Positions 24,549 through 34,524 of a stretch of DNA of 39,309 nt are shown here, in pieces. The position numbers and the translations under genes are program-made. Position 1 is the stretch's first letter. Each line of letters begins with the position of its first letter. This DNA is from a bacterium (lineage in GTDB: Bacteria > CAYTYR01 > UBA6262), in contig JAQTPL010000015.1 in NCBI GenBank assembly GCA_028712895.1, forward strand, positions 1 to 39,309, given 5' to 3'. The notes beneath the pieces are model-generated. The model saw only the letters and a program-made list of their open reading frames with translations. It did not search any database and was not told the DNA's origin.

Positions 24549-25345
24549 TTTTTATCTCCCGCTCTTCTTAAATTAGATGGATTATTATTTCCTGCTCTTT
24601 TTAACTTGCTCCAGTTATTCAATCGATAAAATACATCGAATAGTCCGCTTAAAATATACGCGATGAACATGATCAGGATCATGTTTTCCGGATACAACCA
24701 AACCAGCGCGGCGAACAGGATTATAAACACAAAATACTGGATCGGTTTGCGTTTGCCGAATTTCAATCGTTTAAAGCTGGTATAGCGTATATTAGAGATC
24801 ATTAAATAGGCTAAAATAACCATTAATACCGGCATGAATCGCAGCATTAATGGCATATTCTTAACTACCATCGGGATGGTTCTAATGGTGACATCTTGAA
24901 TAAATGCATTATAACTTAAAACAAAAGCCGCTAATATACCCGCCGCACCCGGGACAGGTAAGCCGGTGAAAAATGCCGCAGGCGTACCGCCATCTACTTT
25001 TACATTAAAACGAGCTAAACGCAAAGCAGCCGCAATAATGAACAGGAACGTAATCACTCCACCCAAGTTCCCGTAATGATGCAGTACTACCTGATACACC
25101 AGTAAGGCCGGAGCGATACCAAAGCTGGACAGGTCTGCCAGGGAATCCAGCTCAATCCCGAACTTGCTCTCGGTTTTGGTAATACGCGCGATCCGCCCAT
25201 CCAAAATATCACAGACAATTCCAGCCAGGATGGCAAAAGCTGCCTTGGGATAGCGCCCATTAATGCTGAGGATAATACTATAAACGCCAGCGCCCATATT
25301 GCCGAGCGTAAAAAGACTGGGCAGTAAATATAGTCCTTTTTTCAT
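24545..25345 (-). CDS. pssA: CDP-diacylglycerol-serine O-phosphatidyltransferase
   Basis: A CDP-alcohol phosphatidyltransferase of 266 residues that makes phosphatidylserine from CDP-diacylglycerol and serine in the inner membrane. The family motif DG-x2-AR-x8-G-x3-D-x3-D is present as DGRIARITKTESKFGIELDSLAD. Seven or eight hydrophobic segments follow. It overlaps psd by four bases upstream and leuA by four downstream, so phospholipid and leucine genes are translated together. Such a psd-pssA-leuA order is seen in several bacterial groups. Confidence 0.9.
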   Translation of the reverse strand: MKKGLYLLPSLFTLGNMGAGVYSIILSINGRYPKAAFAILAGIVCDILDGRIARITKTESKFGIELDSLADLSSFGIAPALLVYQVVLHHYGNLGGVITFLFIIAAALRLARFNVKVDGGTPAAFFTGLPVPGAAGILAAFVLSYNAFIQDVTIRTIPMVVKNMPLMLRFMPVLMVILAYLMISNIRYTSFKRLKFGKRKPIQYFVFIILFAALVWLYPENMILIMFIAYILSGLFDVFYRLNNWSKLKRAGNNNPSNLRRAGDKK

Positions 25346-25983
25346 TTAACTTCTCCTAGGACAGTTAATCCAGCTTTAACTTTTTCTTTAACTTTTACTT
25401 TTATATCTATATTCATTGGGATATAAATATCTACTTGTGAGCCAAGCTTGATCATGCCAAGGCGCTCTCCCTGGGATATTCCTTGCTGCATATTTACCCA
25501 CCACACAATACGCCTGGCGAGTATCCCGGCGATCTGTTTGACCAGTACTTTAACTCTATTGTTTTCTATGCCGATGAGGTTCTGCTCATTCTCTGCGCTG
25601 GCTTTATCCAGATTGGCAGGCATGAATTTGCCCTTTTTATATTCCAGGTACTCGACACGCCCCTTGATCGGAGCTCGCTGGACATGCACATCCAAAGGAG
25701 TCATGAAGATTTTAATGACCATAGCTTGCGTTTTAAGGAATTTGTCTTCAGTGACTTCCTTGATCTCGATCACTTCCCCGTCTGCCGGGGAATAGACTAT
25801 AGCATCATTTTCCTCGGTTTTCCGGTTAGGGTCACGGAAAAAATATACCAGGAAAATAGTGATAAGAACAAAAAATATGCTTAACCGGCCAAAGAATTCC
25901 ACCCAATAGCTTAATATGTATCCAGCTATGGAGAGGATCAGGAATATTTTGATCAAATTAAACCCTGCTTTATTAATTCCCAT
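25342..25983 (-). CDS. psd: Phosphatidylserine decarboxylase proenzyme
   Basis: A short Psd-type decarboxylase of 213 residues that makes phosphatidylethanolamine from phosphatidylserine. Two hydrophobic segments near the N-terminus anchor it. YSPADGEVIEI and MTPLDVHVQRAPIKGRVEYLEYKKGKF are typical. Self-cleavage is expected at the Gly-Ser of KLGSQVDIYIP near residue 185, which would give the pyruvoyl group. The start GGGAAT-ATG lies 17 bases after the stop of the 164-residue gene. It is paired with pssA. Confidence 0.9.
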   Translation of the reverse strand: MGINKAGFNLIKIFLILSIAGYILSYWVEFFGRLSIFFVLITIFLVYFFRDPNRKTEENDAIVYSPADGEVIEIKEVTEDKFLKTQAMVIKIFMTPLDVHVQRAPIKGRVEYLEYKKGKFMPANLDKASAENEQNLIGIENNRVKVLVKQIAGILARRIVWWVNMQQGISQGERLGMIKLGSQVDIYIPMNIDIKVKVKEKVKAGLTVLGEVK

Positions 25984-26000
25984 TGGTTAATCCCTTTGAA

Positions 26001-26495
26001 TCAGAAACTTATATACGTTACTGGTATATAGATATTGTTCGTGCCGATGCGCGCACCGATCAAGGCTAGGGGTATAATGCTCCAGAATTGCCAAAAACCT
26101 TTTTTATAGCCAAACTTTTTAACGATCCAGCGCCACCAAAGGTATCCAGCCATTCCACCAGCTACACTGTAGGCTGTCACCCTGCCAGCACTGATCTCAT
26201 CAGGGAAATGCAACCGATCGACCTGCGACTTAGCCCCGATGTAGCAGCCAACCGCATAGCCGATCGGGAATCCCACCAGCATACCTGCCTGGTCGGTTTG
26301 TTCTTGGTCCAGATCCAGAAAATAACTAGCCCCATAGCCAGCTACGGCGCCCACTACTCCGCCGCTCAAGCCGCCAATCGTAGCTGAGAAGGCTACACGG
26401 TGCTTATCCCATTGCTCCGCGGCACAGCAGATACTTGGAAGCAAAAAGATTATTATCAAGCAATTAATTATTCTTATAATTTTATTGTTTTTCAC
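26001..26495 (-). CDS. Exported or membrane protein with glycine-zipper segments
   Basis: A 164-residue protein of unknown function. A signal peptide (MKNNKIIRIINCLIIIFLLPSICCA) is followed by Gly-rich hydrophobic segments (IGGLSGGVVGAVAGYGASY, GMLVGFPIGYAVGCYIG, AGGMAGYLWW), which could line or span a membrane. The start is GTG at 26495 and lies at the edge of a 31-nt heptad arm, so the arm supplies its 5' untranslated region. No strong ribosome site is visible. It interrupts the ilvC-psd order. Confidence 0.6.
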   Translation of the reverse strand: MKNNKIIRIINCLIIIFLLPSICCAAEQWDKHRVAFSATIGGLSGGVVGAVAGYGASYFLDLDQEQTDQAGMLVGFPIGYAVGCYIGAKSQVDRLHFPDEISAGRVTAYSVAGGMAGYLWWRWIVKKFGYKKGFWQFWSIIPLALIGARIGTNNIYIPVTYISF

Positions 26496-26525
26496 TATAC
26501 GCTATCCGCTATAAGCTACACGCTA
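26495..26525. repeat. Single heptad arm (word TAGCGTA)
   Basis: A 31-nt arm, C plus TATACGC, TATCCGC, TATAAGC, TACACGC plus TA. It matches the right arms of 7888-7960 and 27542-27614 in length and phase, but no partner arm lies within the neighbouring spacer. It overlaps the ilvC stop and the GTG start of the downstream gene. Confidence 0.75.
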
Positions 26526-27521
26526 TTTTTTCTTCAGCCAGCTCATCATGCTACGGAGTTTCGCTCCGACTTTTTCGATCAGCATATCATCGGTGCGTTT
26601 ACGCAAAGCATTAAACGTCGGACGACCAGCCTGGTTCTCCAAGAGCCACTCAGTAGCAAACCTGCCGCTGCGGATCTCTTCGAGAATTTTAACCATTTCT
26701 TTGCGGGTATCTTCAGTGATTATTCTCTTGCCGCGGGTCAAGTCGCCAAATTCAGCGGTATCGCTGACTGAATATCTCATCCGGCTGATGCCGCCTTCAT
26801 AGAACAGGTCAACGATCAGTTTCAATTCATGCATACATTCAAAATAAGCGATCTCCGGCTGGTAACCAGCTGCCACCAAGGTTTCGAAACCGGCATTAAC
26901 GAGCTCAGTCACGCCGCCGCACAACACAACCTGTTCGCCGAACAAGTCAGTCTCGGTTTCTTCGGCAAAAGTAGTTTCAATGACGCCAGCCCTGGTGCCG
27001 CCAATACCTTTGGCATAGGCTAAAGCATATTTCTTCGCTTTGCCAGTCGCATCCTGGTAAATTGCGATCAGGTTCGGCACACCGCTGCCTTCGGTAAATA
27101 CGCGTCTCACTAAATGGCCGGGCCCTTTAGGCGCGACCATGAACACATCCACATTTTTTGGCGGCACGATCTGGCCAAAGTGAATATTAAATCCGTGCGA
27201 AAACACCAATGCTTTTCCAGCCTTCAGGTTTGGCTCTACTGCTTCGCGGTAAATCTTGGCCTGTGTCTGGTCCGGCGCCAACATCTGTATAATATCAGCC
27301 TTAGCTGCCAATTCTGCGGCGCTCAACGGCTTAAATCCATTTTTAACCGCCAATTCATAATTAGGCGTGCCTTTTAATTCCGATACGATCACTTCCACAC
27401 CGCTGTCTCTTAGGTTCTGTGCCTGGGCATGGCCCTGGCTGCCGTAACCGATAATTCCGACCACTTTCCCTTTTAATAATTTCAGGTCCGCGTCTTTGTC
27501 ATAGTACATTTTCACTGCCAT
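26523..27521 (-). CDS. ilvC: Ketol-acid reductoisomerase
   Basis: A class I ketol-acid reductoisomerase of 332 residues, converting acetolactate or acetohydroxybutyrate to the dihydroxyacid with NADPH and magnesium. The Rossmann motif is [22 protein letters not shown], then [13 protein letters not shown]. The knotted C-terminal domain has [31 protein letters not shown] and the SDTAEFGD loop. A strong AGGAGG box precedes ATG 27521. It is third in the ilvB-ilvN-ilvC series, and its spacers on both sides carry heptad-arm repeats. Confidence 0.95.
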   Translation of the reverse strand: MAVKMYYDKDADLKLLKGKVVGIIGYGSQGHAQAQNLRDSGVEVIVSELKGTPNYELAVKNGFKPLSAAELAAKADIIQMLAPDQTQAKIYREAVEPNLKAGKALVFSHGFNIHFGQIVPPKNVDVFMVAPKGPGHLVRRVFTEGSGVPNLIAIYQDATGKAKKYALAYAKGIGGTRAGVIETTFAEETETDLFGEQVVLCGGVTELVNAGFETLVAAGYQPEIAYFECMHELKLIVDLFYEGGISRMRYSVSDTAEFGDLTRGKRIITEDTRKEMVKILEEIRSGRFATEWLLENQAGRPTFNALRKRTDDMLIEKVGAKLRSMMSWLKKK

Positions 27522-27541
27522 TGCTTTGTTCCTCCTTTTTT

Positions 27542-27614
27542 TAGCGTATAGCGTATGGCGTATAGCGTATAGTTTTTGTTTTTCTATACGCTTAACGCTA
27601 CCCGCTTTCCGCTA
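27542..27614. repeat. Heptad-arm inverted repeat (word TAGCGTA)
   Basis: The left arm 27542-27572 is TAGCGTA, TAGCGTA, TGGCGTA, TAGCGTA, TAG. The right arm 27584-27614 is complementary at 24 of 31 positions. The 11-nt loop is nearly all T. Arm length, loop length and word equal those of 7888-7960, nearly 20 kb away. It lies between ilvN and ilvC. Confidence 0.85.
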
Positions 27615-27618
27615 TTTT

Positions 27619-28098
27619 TTATTTATTCCCTCTGGCCATTGCTACCACACCGGTGCGCACCATTTCCTTGATGCCAAATGGCCTAATAATTTCTACAAAA
27701 GCTTTGATCTTTTCTTCATTACCGGTCATTTCGATGATCAGCGAACTTGAACCGACATCAACGATCTTAGCCCGGAAAATATCCACGATCTGCATGATCT
27801 CCAACCGGGTATTTTTATCCGCCGCAACCTTGATCAGGGTCAAATCACGCTCCAGGTGCTCGGTTTCAAGAAAATCACTCACCCTGATGACATCGACCAG
27901 CTTATTGAGCTGTTTTTCGATCTGCTCCAGGATCCTTTCATCACCGCGCACAATAATAGTCATGCGGGAAATGCTGGGATCCTCAGTTTCTCCGACAGCT
28001 AAACTATCAATATTATAACCACGGGCACTGAACAGGTTGGCTATACGCGCCAGGACCCCGGCTTTGTTCTCAACCAAAACACTTATTGCATGTCTCAT
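27619..28098 (-). CDS. ilvN: Acetolactate synthase small subunit
   Basis: The regulatory subunit of acetohydroxyacid synthase, 159 residues. The N-terminal ACT domain (MRHAISVLVENKAGVLARIANLFSARGYNIDSLAVG) binds the feedback inhibitor, usually valine. The C-terminal half has LIKVAADKNTRLEIMQIVDIFRAKIVDVG and ITGNEEKIKAFVEIIRPFGIKEMVRTGVVAM-type motifs. It works with the IlvB subunit encoded just upstream, from which a heptad-arm repeat separates it. Confidence 0.94.
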   Translation of the reverse strand: MRHAISVLVENKAGVLARIANLFSARGYNIDSLAVGETEDPSISRMTIIVRGDERILEQIEKQLNKLVDVIRVSDFLETEHLERDLTLIKVAADKNTRLEIMQIVDIFRAKIVDVGSSSLIIEMTGNEEKIKAFVEIIRPFGIKEMVRTGVVAMARGNK

Positions 28099-28115
28099 AT
28101 TGCCTCCAATGAAAA

Positions 28116-28199
28116 TAGCTCATAGCTCTTAGTTCATAGCTCGTAGGCCAATGGTAAAATACCTTTACCTATCAGCTATGAGCTATCAGCTTCGAGCTG
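28116..28199. repeat. Heptad-arm inverted repeat (word TAGCTCA)
   Basis: The left arm 28116-28146 is TAGCTCA, TAGCTCT, TAGTTCA, TAGCTCG, TAG. The right arm 28169-28199 is also 31 nt, complementary at 23 of 31 positions. The 22-nt loop includes GGTAAA/TTTACC pairing. It lies between ilvB and ilvN. Confidence 0.85.
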
Positions 28200-28204
28200 C
28201 TTTA

Positions 28205-29881
28205 TTATGCCACTCCCTGTAATATTTCATCCAGTGCTGCACCTGCCGGCACCATCGGAAACACGTTTTCTTCCGGCTCGATCCTGAAATCAAGAAACAC
28301 CGGCTTATCTATCTTGATGGCTTTCTGGAGAGCAGCTTTCACGTCACTTTTCTTTTCCACACGAATACCGACAGCCCCATAAGCTTCTGCCACTTTGACA
28401 AAATCAGGATTACCAGAAAGTACTGTGCCGGAATACCGTTTTTTATAGAAAAGTTGCTGCCACTGCCGGACCATTCCCAAATAACCATTATTCAGGATCG
28501 CCACTTTCACTGGAATTTTATTCTGGACCGCAGTTGCCAGCTCTTGAATGTTCATCTGGATACTGCCGTCACCGGCAATATCAAACACAACTTTATCCGG
28601 ACAGGCAACTTTGGCTCCGATCGCTGCCGGGAAACCATAACCCATTGTCCCCAACCCGCCACTGGAAATAAAAGTTCGCGGCGTTTTGCTGTTAATAAAT
28701 TGCGTGGACCACATCTGGTTCTGGCCCACTTCCGTGGTGATAATGCCATTGCCCTTAGTGATCTCACTGATCTGTTCAATGACATACTGGGCCCGCAATT
28801 TATTGTCCTTTTTATAGGTCAGCGGAAAATCTTTTTTCCAGATCTCTATTTGCTTGTGCCAATCAGTCATCTTGGTTTTCTTCGCCACATACTTGACCAT
28901 TTCTTCAACAATGACCCGGGCATCTCCCACGATCGGCACATCCACCTTGATGTTCTTGGAAATACTGGTCGGATCAATGTCAATATGAATAACTTTGGCT
29001 CCGGGAGCAAATTTATCCAGTCTCCCGGTCACGCGGTCATCAAACCGCGCTCCCACGGCAATGATCAGATCTGATTTCTGCGTAGCATGATTTGCGCTAT
29101 ATGTCCCATGCATTCCCACCATACCTAAAGATAGGTCATGGACACTCGGGAAAGCGCCAATACCCATGAGGGTCCAGATAACCGGCAGTTGCGCTTTCTC
29201 CGCCAGGGCCAGGATCTCCTTATGCGCACCGGAAGTAATAACCCCGCCGCCGATATAGAGCACTGGTTTTTGGGCATGATTAATCATTTCCGCGGCTTTT
29301 TTGATCTGGCCGGGATGCCCCTGGTAATTGGGACGGTAACTCCTGATATCCACTTGCGCAGGATAAGAAAAATCACACTCTGCTTTCTGCACGTCAACCG
29401 GCAAATCGATCAACACTGGTCCGGGACGCCCGGTCTGGGCAATATAAAAAGCCTCTTTAACGATCCGCGCCAAGTCACGCACATCTTTCACTAAATAATT
29501 ATGCTTGGTCACTGGTCTGGTAATGCCGGTAATATCCGCTTCCTGGAATGCGTCATTGCCGATCAGGTTAGTAGCCACCTGGGCAGTGATCGCGATCATG
29601 GGAATCGAATCCATATTAGCATTGGCCAATCCTGTCACCAGATTGGTGGCGCCAGGGCCGCTGGTGGCAAAACAAACGCCCACCTTGCCTGATGCCCGGG
29701 AAAAACCTTCAGCCATATGGGCTGCTCCCTGTTCATGCCTGGTTAAGATAAACCTTATCGGAGAATCGTACAGCACATCGAACGTAGGCAAGAACACCCC
29801 ACCCGGAATGCCGAACACAACCTCCACTTTTTCCTTTAATAGTGATTCAATTAATATTTGTGCACCTGTCTTCTTCATCAA
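28205..29881 (-). CDS. ilvB: Acetolactate synthase large subunit
   Basis: The thiamine-diphosphate catalytic subunit of acetohydroxyacid synthase, 558 residues. VFGIPGGVFLPTFDVL and RHEQGAAHMAEGFSRASGKVGVC hold the catalytic glutamate region. PGPVLIDLPVDVQ and the FAD-binding middle domain follow. The ThDP site is GDGSIQMNIQELATAVQNKIPVKVAILNN, then GMVRQWQQLFY. It makes acetolactate for valine/leucine and acetohydroxybutyrate for isoleucine from citramalate-derived 2-oxobutyrate. A GGAGG box lies before the double ATG. Confidence 0.95.
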   Translation of the reverse strand: MMKKTGAQILIESLLKEKVEVVFGIPGGVFLPTFDVLYDSPIRFILTRHEQGAAHMAEGFSRASGKVGVCFATSGPGATNLVTGLANANMDSIPMIAITAQVATNLIGNDAFQEADITGITRPVTKHNYLVKDVRDLARIVKEAFYIAQTGRPGPVLIDLPVDVQKAECDFSYPAQVDIRSYRPNYQGHPGQIKKAAEMINHAQKPVLYIGGGVITSGAHKEILALAEKAQLPVIWTLMGIGAFPSVHDLSLGMVGMHGTYSANHATQKSDLIIAVGARFDDRVTGRLDKFAPGAKVIHIDIDPTSISKNIKVDVPIVGDARVIVEEMVKYVAKKTKMTDWHKQIEIWKKDFPLTYKKDNKLRAQYVIEQISEITKGNGIITTEVGQNQMWSTQFINSKTPRTFISSGGLGTMGYGFPAAIGAKVACPDKVVFDIAGDGSIQMNIQELATAVQNKIPVKVAILNNGYLGMVRQWQQLFYKKRYSGTVLSGNPDFVKVAEAYGAVGIRVEKKSDVKAALQKAIKIDKPVFLDFRIEPEENVFPMVPAGAALDEILQGVA

Positions 29882-29895
29882 ACTTCCTCCAAAGT

Positions 29896-29985
29896 AAGTT
29901 CATAGCTCGAAGCTCTTAGCTCGTAGTCTATGGATATTTTTATATATTATTTTCCTATCAGCTACCAGCTATGAGCTATGAGCTG
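29896..29985. repeat. Heptad-arm inverted repeat (word TAGCTCG)
   Basis: The left arm 29896-29926 is AAGTTCA, TAGCTCG, AAGCTCT, TAGCTCG, TAG. The right arm 29955-29985 is 31 nt, complementary at 23 of 31 positions. The loop is 28 nt and AT-rich. It lies between ilvD and ilvB, and its word is close to that of 28116-28199. Confidence 0.85.
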
Positions 29986-29987
29986 CT

Positions 29988-31652
29988 TTATTTAAGTACT
30001 GCTCCCGTGCTCGCGCTGGTGACCAGTTTCGCGTAACGCCCCAGTACTCCTTCGCGGGCCTTGGCATTTGGCGCTTTCCATCTGGCCAATCGGGTTTTGA
30101 TCTCCATTTCAGTTAGGCGTATATCCAGTTTTTTCTTGGGAATATCGATCTGGATCATATCGCCGTCCTTAATAATAGCGATCGGGCCGCCTTCTGCTGC
30201 CTCTGGGGAGACATGGCCAATAGCACAGCCGCGGGTCCCGCCGGAAAACCTGCCATCAGTGATCAAGGCAACATATTTGTCGACTCCCAAACCGCACAAA
30301 GCACTGGTTGGGGTCAGCATTTCCCGCATACCGGGACCGCCTTTAGGGCCTTCATAGCGAATAACAATGACATCATTTTTCTTGATCTTATTGCCCATAA
30401 TAGCCGCCACTGCTTCTTCTTCGCTTTCAAAAACCCTGGCTGGCCCGACATGGGTTAGCATATCCGCGACCACACCGATCTGTTTTACGATCGCGCCGTT
30501 GGGGGCTAGATTCCCCTTCAGCACGGCGAGTCCTCCTGTTGCATGCCACGGTTTGTTCAAGGGGCGGATCACTTCCTTATTTTTCACTTCCACCGCCTTA
30601 ATATTATCTTCCACTGTTTTACCAGTCACGGTAATGGGTGTGGTTTTAATAAGTTTTTTCTTGCTTAATTCCTTCATAATCGCCATGACGCCGCCGGCAT
30701 TATCCAGGTCCTGCAGATGGTACGGCCCGGCCGGAGCCATATTGCAGATATGCGGGATCTTGGCGCTCACTTCATTGATCATATTCAGGTCAAATTCAAC
30801 CTGCGCTTCCTTGGCAATGGCTGGCAGATGCAAGGCTGTATTGGATGAACCGCCAAAAGCCATATCCACACAAAAAGCATTATAAAAAGCATTCTTGGTC
30901 ATGATATCGCGCGGACGGATATTGCGCTTCACCAAATCGATTATGCGCATGCCGGCATGTTTGGCCAGCCGGTAACGGGCGGCAAACACCGCCGGTATCG
31001 TGCCGTTACCAGGCAGGGCAATACCTAACGCTTCACAAAGGCAGTTCATGGAATTAGCAGTGTACATACCTGAGCAGGAACCCGCGCCGGGGCAAGCCAC
31101 ATCTTCCAGGTCAGCCAGTTCTTTTTCCGTCATTTTCTTGGCAGCCACGCGGCCGACACCTTCAAACATGCTCTGCACCAGGTCGCAGGCTTTGCCTTCC
31201 GCATCCTTACCAGCCAGCATCGGGCCGCCGCTGATGACAATGCTTGGAATGTTAAGACGTGCCGCAGCCATAACCATGCCAGGGATGACTTTATCACAAT
31301 TGGGAATCAGCACCAGGCCGTCAAAAGGCATGGCTTTGCCGGTGATCTCCACTGAGTCGGCAATAACTTCGCGGCTAGGCAGGGAATATTTCATGCCGCC
31401 ATGATTCATAGCAATACCATCACAAATACCGATGGTCCTGAATTCCATAGGTGTACCGCCAGCCATCCTGACGCCAGCTTTAACTGCTTCACAAATCTTA
31501 TCCAAATGAATATGCCCGGGAACGATCTCGTTCGCGGAATTAGCAATACCGATGATCGGCAGCGCCAGTTCTTCATTCGTGTATCCCATGGCTTTAAATA
31601 ATGAACGGTGCGGGGCTTTCTCTAAACCTTTTTTCATTGCGTCACTGCGCAT
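29988..31652 (-). CDS. ilvD: Dihydroxy-acid dehydratase
   Basis: An iron-sulfur dehydratase of 554 residues that turns dihydroxyacids into 2-oxo acids for valine, leucine and isoleucine. Cluster cysteines are visible in [16 protein letters not shown] and in [18 protein letters not shown]. The C-terminal [28 protein letters not shown] is typical. Length is normal. A GGAGG box seven bases before ATG 31652 decides the start. It follows cimA closely, so 2-oxobutyrate and pyruvate branches share the enzyme. Confidence 0.95.
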   Translation of the reverse strand: MRSDAMKKGLEKAPHRSLFKAMGYTNEELALPIIGIANSANEIVPGHIHLDKICEAVKAGVRMAGGTPMEFRTIGICDGIAMNHGGMKYSLPSREVIADSVEITGKAMPFDGLVLIPNCDKVIPGMVMAAARLNIPSIVISGGPMLAGKDAEGKACDLVQSMFEGVGRVAAKKMTEKELADLEDVACPGAGSCSGMYTANSMNCLCEALGIALPGNGTIPAVFAARYRLAKHAGMRIIDLVKRNIRPRDIMTKNAFYNAFCVDMAFGGSSNTALHLPAIAKEAQVEFDLNMINEVSAKIPHICNMAPAGPYHLQDLDNAGGVMAIMKELSKKKLIKTTPITVTGKTVEDNIKAVEVKNKEVIRPLNKPWHATGGLAVLKGNLAPNGAIVKQIGVVADMLTHVGPARVFESEEEAVAAIMGNKIKKNDVIVIRYEGPKGGPGMREMLTPTSALCGLGVDKYVALITDGRFSGGTRGCAIGHVSPEAAEGGPIAIIKDGDMIQIDIPKKKLDIRLTEMEIKTRLARWKAPNAKAREGVLGRYAKLVTSASTGAVLK

Positions 31653-31689
31653 AACAATGCCTCCATTTCAACTACGATTACACATCCTG

Positions 31690-33246
31690 TTATTTTTTCA
31701 AAAGTTTATACTCAATACTATCAACTAAAGCTTTCCAGCTGGCTTCAATGATATTTTCACTGACGCCAACAGTCGCCCATATTTTGTCCTGATCCTGCGA
31801 TTCGATCAGTACCCGCACTTTCGCCGCGGTAGCAGCGCCGGTGTTTAGGACCCTGACTTTATAATCCACCAGGTGCATCTCTTTTAATTGCGGATAGAAT
31901 TTCCCGAGCCCTTTGCGCAAAGCGCTATCCAGGGCATTGACCGGACCATCGCCCTCTGCCGCGACATGCACCAGTTCGCCGCCGACAATTAACTTGATGG
32001 TCGCTTCGGAAACCAATTCTTCGTTCCTTCTTTCCACGATCACCTTAAATCCTTTTAATTCAAAGAATCTTTTATGATGCCCGGTCGCCTTCTTGATCAG
32101 GATCTCCAAAGAAGCTTCGGCTGCTTCAAACTGGTATCCCTCATGCTCCAGCTCCTTGACTGTCTGTAATATCTCTTTGGTCTCTGGTTTATTGGGATCC
32201 AATTCCAAACCCAGTTTCTGGGCCAGGAAAAGAATATTGCTTTTACCGGATAGTTCAGAAACCAATACCCGGCGGTGATTACCGACCACTTCCGGCGCGA
32301 TATGTTCATAGGTCTCGCTTTTTCTCTCCACCGCGCTGACATGGATGCCGGCTTTATGGGTAAAAGCGCTTAAGCCGACATATGGCTGGTGGTCATTCGG
32401 GACCATATTCGCTACTTCGCTGATATAGCGGGATACAGCGGTTAATTTTGCTAATTGTTTTTGGTTAAGAGCATCCAGGCCCATTTTAAGGTTCAAGGCT
32501 GGGATGATCGAACAAAGATTACCATTGCCGCAACGTTCACCCAGACCGTTTATTGTCCCCTGGACATGCATCGCCCCGGCTTTGACTGCTGACACTGAGT
32601 TAGCCACCGCTGTATCAGCGTCATTATGCGCGTGAATACCCAGCGGCGACTTGACGATCCTGACTACGTTAGCCACTATCTCTTCGACTTCAAACGGTAA
32701 TGACCCGCCATTAGTATCGCACAAAACCAGGCAATCTGCTCCTGCTTCTTCAGCCATTTGCAATGTCTTGATGGCATATTCAGGATTATCTTTGAATCCA
32801 TCGAAGAAATGCTCGGCGTCATAAATAACTTCCTTGCCTTTTTTCTTCAAATATTTCACCGAGTCATAGATCATAGCCAGGTTGTCTTCCATCGATACCC
32901 GCAAGGCATACTTAACATGCAAGTCCCAGGATTTTCCGAAGATCGTCACTACCGGGGTACCGGCAGCGATCAGGGCCTTTAAATTCGGGTCTTTTTCAGC
33001 TTTATTTTTAGCATGCCTGGTACTGCCAAAAGCAGCCACTTTAGCATGTTTCAGTTTCAGTTTTTTAGCTTTCTGGAAATAGAGTATATCTTTGGGATTG
33101 GATCCGGGCCAGCCGCCTTCGACATAATCGATGCCCAACTCATCCAGTTTCTGGGTGATCGCCATTTTGTCTTCGAGCGAATAACTGATTCCCTCAGTCT
33201 GTGCCCCATCCCGTAATGTTGTATCGTATAGATATATCTTTCTCAT
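31690..33246 (-). CDS. cimA: Citramalate synthase
   Basis: It condenses pyruvate with acetyl-CoA to (R)-citramalate, opening isoleucine synthesis without threonine deaminase. It has 518 residues. The signature [20 protein letters not shown], then [16 protein letters not shown], is that of the CimA branch (TIGR00977 type) rather than LeuA. Metal-binding histidines are in [17 protein letters not shown]-terminal LeuA-dimer-type regulatory domain (about 390-518) suggests isoleucine feedback. It lies nine bases downstream of lysC, in a string ending with the ilv genes. No ilvA is seen in the window. Confidence 0.92.
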   Translation of the reverse strand: MRKIYLYDTTLRDGAQTEGISYSLEDKMAITQKLDELGIDYVEGGWPGSNPKDILYFQKAKKLKLKHAKVAAFGSTRHAKNKAEKDPNLKALIAAGTPVVTIFGKSWDLHVKYALRVSMEDNLAMIYDSVKYLKKKGKEVIYDAEHFFDGFKDNPEYAIKTLQMAEEAGADCLVLCDTNGGSLPFEVEEIVANVVRIVKSPLGIHAHNDADTAVANSVSAVKAGAMHVQGTINGLGERCGNGNLCSIIPALNLKMGLDALNQKQLAKLTAVSRYISEVANMVPNDHQPYVGLSAFTHKAGIHVSAVERKSETYEHIAPEVVGNHRRVLVSELSGKSNILFLAQKLGLELDPNKPETKEILQTVKELEHEGYQFEAAEASLEILIKKATGHHKRFFELKGFKVIVERRNEELVSEATIKLIVGGELVHVAAEGDGPVNALDSALRKGLGKFYPQLKEMHLVDYKVRVLNTGAATAAKVRVLIESQDQDKIWATVGVSENIIEASWKALVDSIEYKLLKK

Positions 33247-33255
33247 TTTAAACCT

Positions 33256-34479
33256 CTAGTTTTTTTTCTTATCCAGGTTAAAAGCTTTATGGATAACTTT
33301 CACGGCTTTTTCCACATGCACATTTTTGATCACACAGGAGATCTTGATCTCGCTGGTGGAGATCATTTCAATATTAATGCCGGCCCGCGCCAGGGCGCTG
33401 AACATCTTGCTGGCAATGCCCACATGCGAACGCATACCAACACCAACAATGGAAATTTTGGCTACATTCCGGTCATGGATCACTTCCGTCGCCCCTAATT
33501 CCCTTTTTATCTTATCCATTACCTCCAGGGTCTTGAGCAGGTCCTTGTGGCTGACCGTAAAAGAAATATCATTCCGGCCATCAGCGGCGCTGGACTGGAT
33601 GATCATATCCACGTTAATGCCTTTAGACGCCAGCTCGGTAAACATGCTGGCAGCTACACCAGGCTTATCAGGCAGATCAATGATCGATATCTTGGCCTGG
33701 TTTTTGTCACTGGCAATGCCTCTGACGACTACATCTTCCATTTTGCTGACCTCCCTGGTAATGATCGTTCCTTTTTCGTGAGAAAAAGTGGAACGCACAT
33801 GGATATCGATATTAAACTTTTTCGCGACTTCGATCGAGCGGGCTTGCATTACTTGCGCTCCCAGGCCAGCCATTTCCAGCATTTCATCGTAGGAAATAAT
33901 ATCCAGCTTCCGGGCTTCGTGCACAATATGCGGATCAGTGGTATAAACCCCCTGTACATCGGTGAAAATCTCGCAGATATCAGCTTTTAGTACCGAAGCC
34001 AGAGCTACCGCGGTCAGGTCTGAACCGCCGCGGCCCAGGGTGGTAATATCTTCATCCTCAGTAATACCCTGGAACCCTGCCACTACTACAATATTCCCTT
34101 TTCTCAGTTCTTTCCTGATCTTCTTCGTGGGAATATGCACGATCTTGGCCATATTATGGACTTTGTCGGTCAAGATGCCGACCTGAGCGCCAGTCAAGGA
34201 TATCGCTTTATACCCTTTGTCCTTGATCGCCATAGCTAATAAGGCAATAGACATTTGTTCGCCGGTCGAAAGCAGCATATCCATTTCCCGTTCATCCGGA
34301 TCAGCAGTGATCTTTTCTGCCCAGGTGATCAGGTCATCGGTAGTATCCCCAGGCGCGGAAACTACAACTACAACCTTATTTCCCGCATCCCTGGTCTCCA
34401 TGACCCGCCGGGCAACATTTTTAATTTTATCCGCGTCTGCTACGCTGGACCCGCCAAATTTCATCACCACTAAACCCAA
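33256..34479 (-). CDS. lysC: Aspartate kinase
   Basis: It phosphorylates aspartate, the first step to lysine, threonine and methionine. It has 407 residues. The kinase domain has VMKFGGSSVADADKI, VVVVSAPGD, GRGGSDLTAVALASVLKADICEIFTDVQGVYTTDP. Two ACT domains follow from about residue 265 (ISIIDLPDKPGVAASMFTEL; ISIVGVGMRSHVGIASKMFSAL), so feedback by lysine and/or threonine is expected. The start is TTG at 34479, set by AGGAGG seven bases away. The next ATG (34464) would leave only KFGG at the N-terminus. Confidence 0.94.
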   Translation of the reverse strand: MGLVVMKFGGSSVADADKIKNVARRVMETRDAGNKVVVVVSAPGDTTDDLITWAEKITADPDEREMDMLLSTGEQMSIALLAMAIKDKGYKAISLTGAQVGILTDKVHNMAKIVHIPTKKIRKELRKGNIVVVAGFQGITEDEDITTLGRGGSDLTAVALASVLKADICEIFTDVQGVYTTDPHIVHEARKLDIISYDEMLEMAGLGAQVMQARSIEVAKKFNIDIHVRSTFSHEKGTIITREVSKMEDVVVRGIASDKNQAKISIIDLPDKPGVAASMFTELASKGINVDMIIQSSAADGRNDISFTVSHKDLLKTLEVMDKIKRELGATEVIHDRNVAKISIVGVGMRSHVGIASKMFSALARAGINIEMISTSEIKISCVIKNVHVEKAVKVIHKAFNLDKKKN

Positions 34480-34524
34480 TTTAGACCTCCTGAAACAGTG
34501 GTAGAGCCTTTACCTGCTGTACTC

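Noticed and set aside
28454-29074. A 206-codon plus-strand open frame opposite ilvB
   Set aside because: It lies entirely antisense to a clear acetolactate synthase and reads as low-complexity His/Asn-rich shadow sequence.
7888-29985. Short-period repeats in spacers as CRISPR arrays
   Set aside because: Units are 7 nt with no spacers between them and the arms are inverted, so they are hairpin arms, not a CRISPR array. No cas genes are present.
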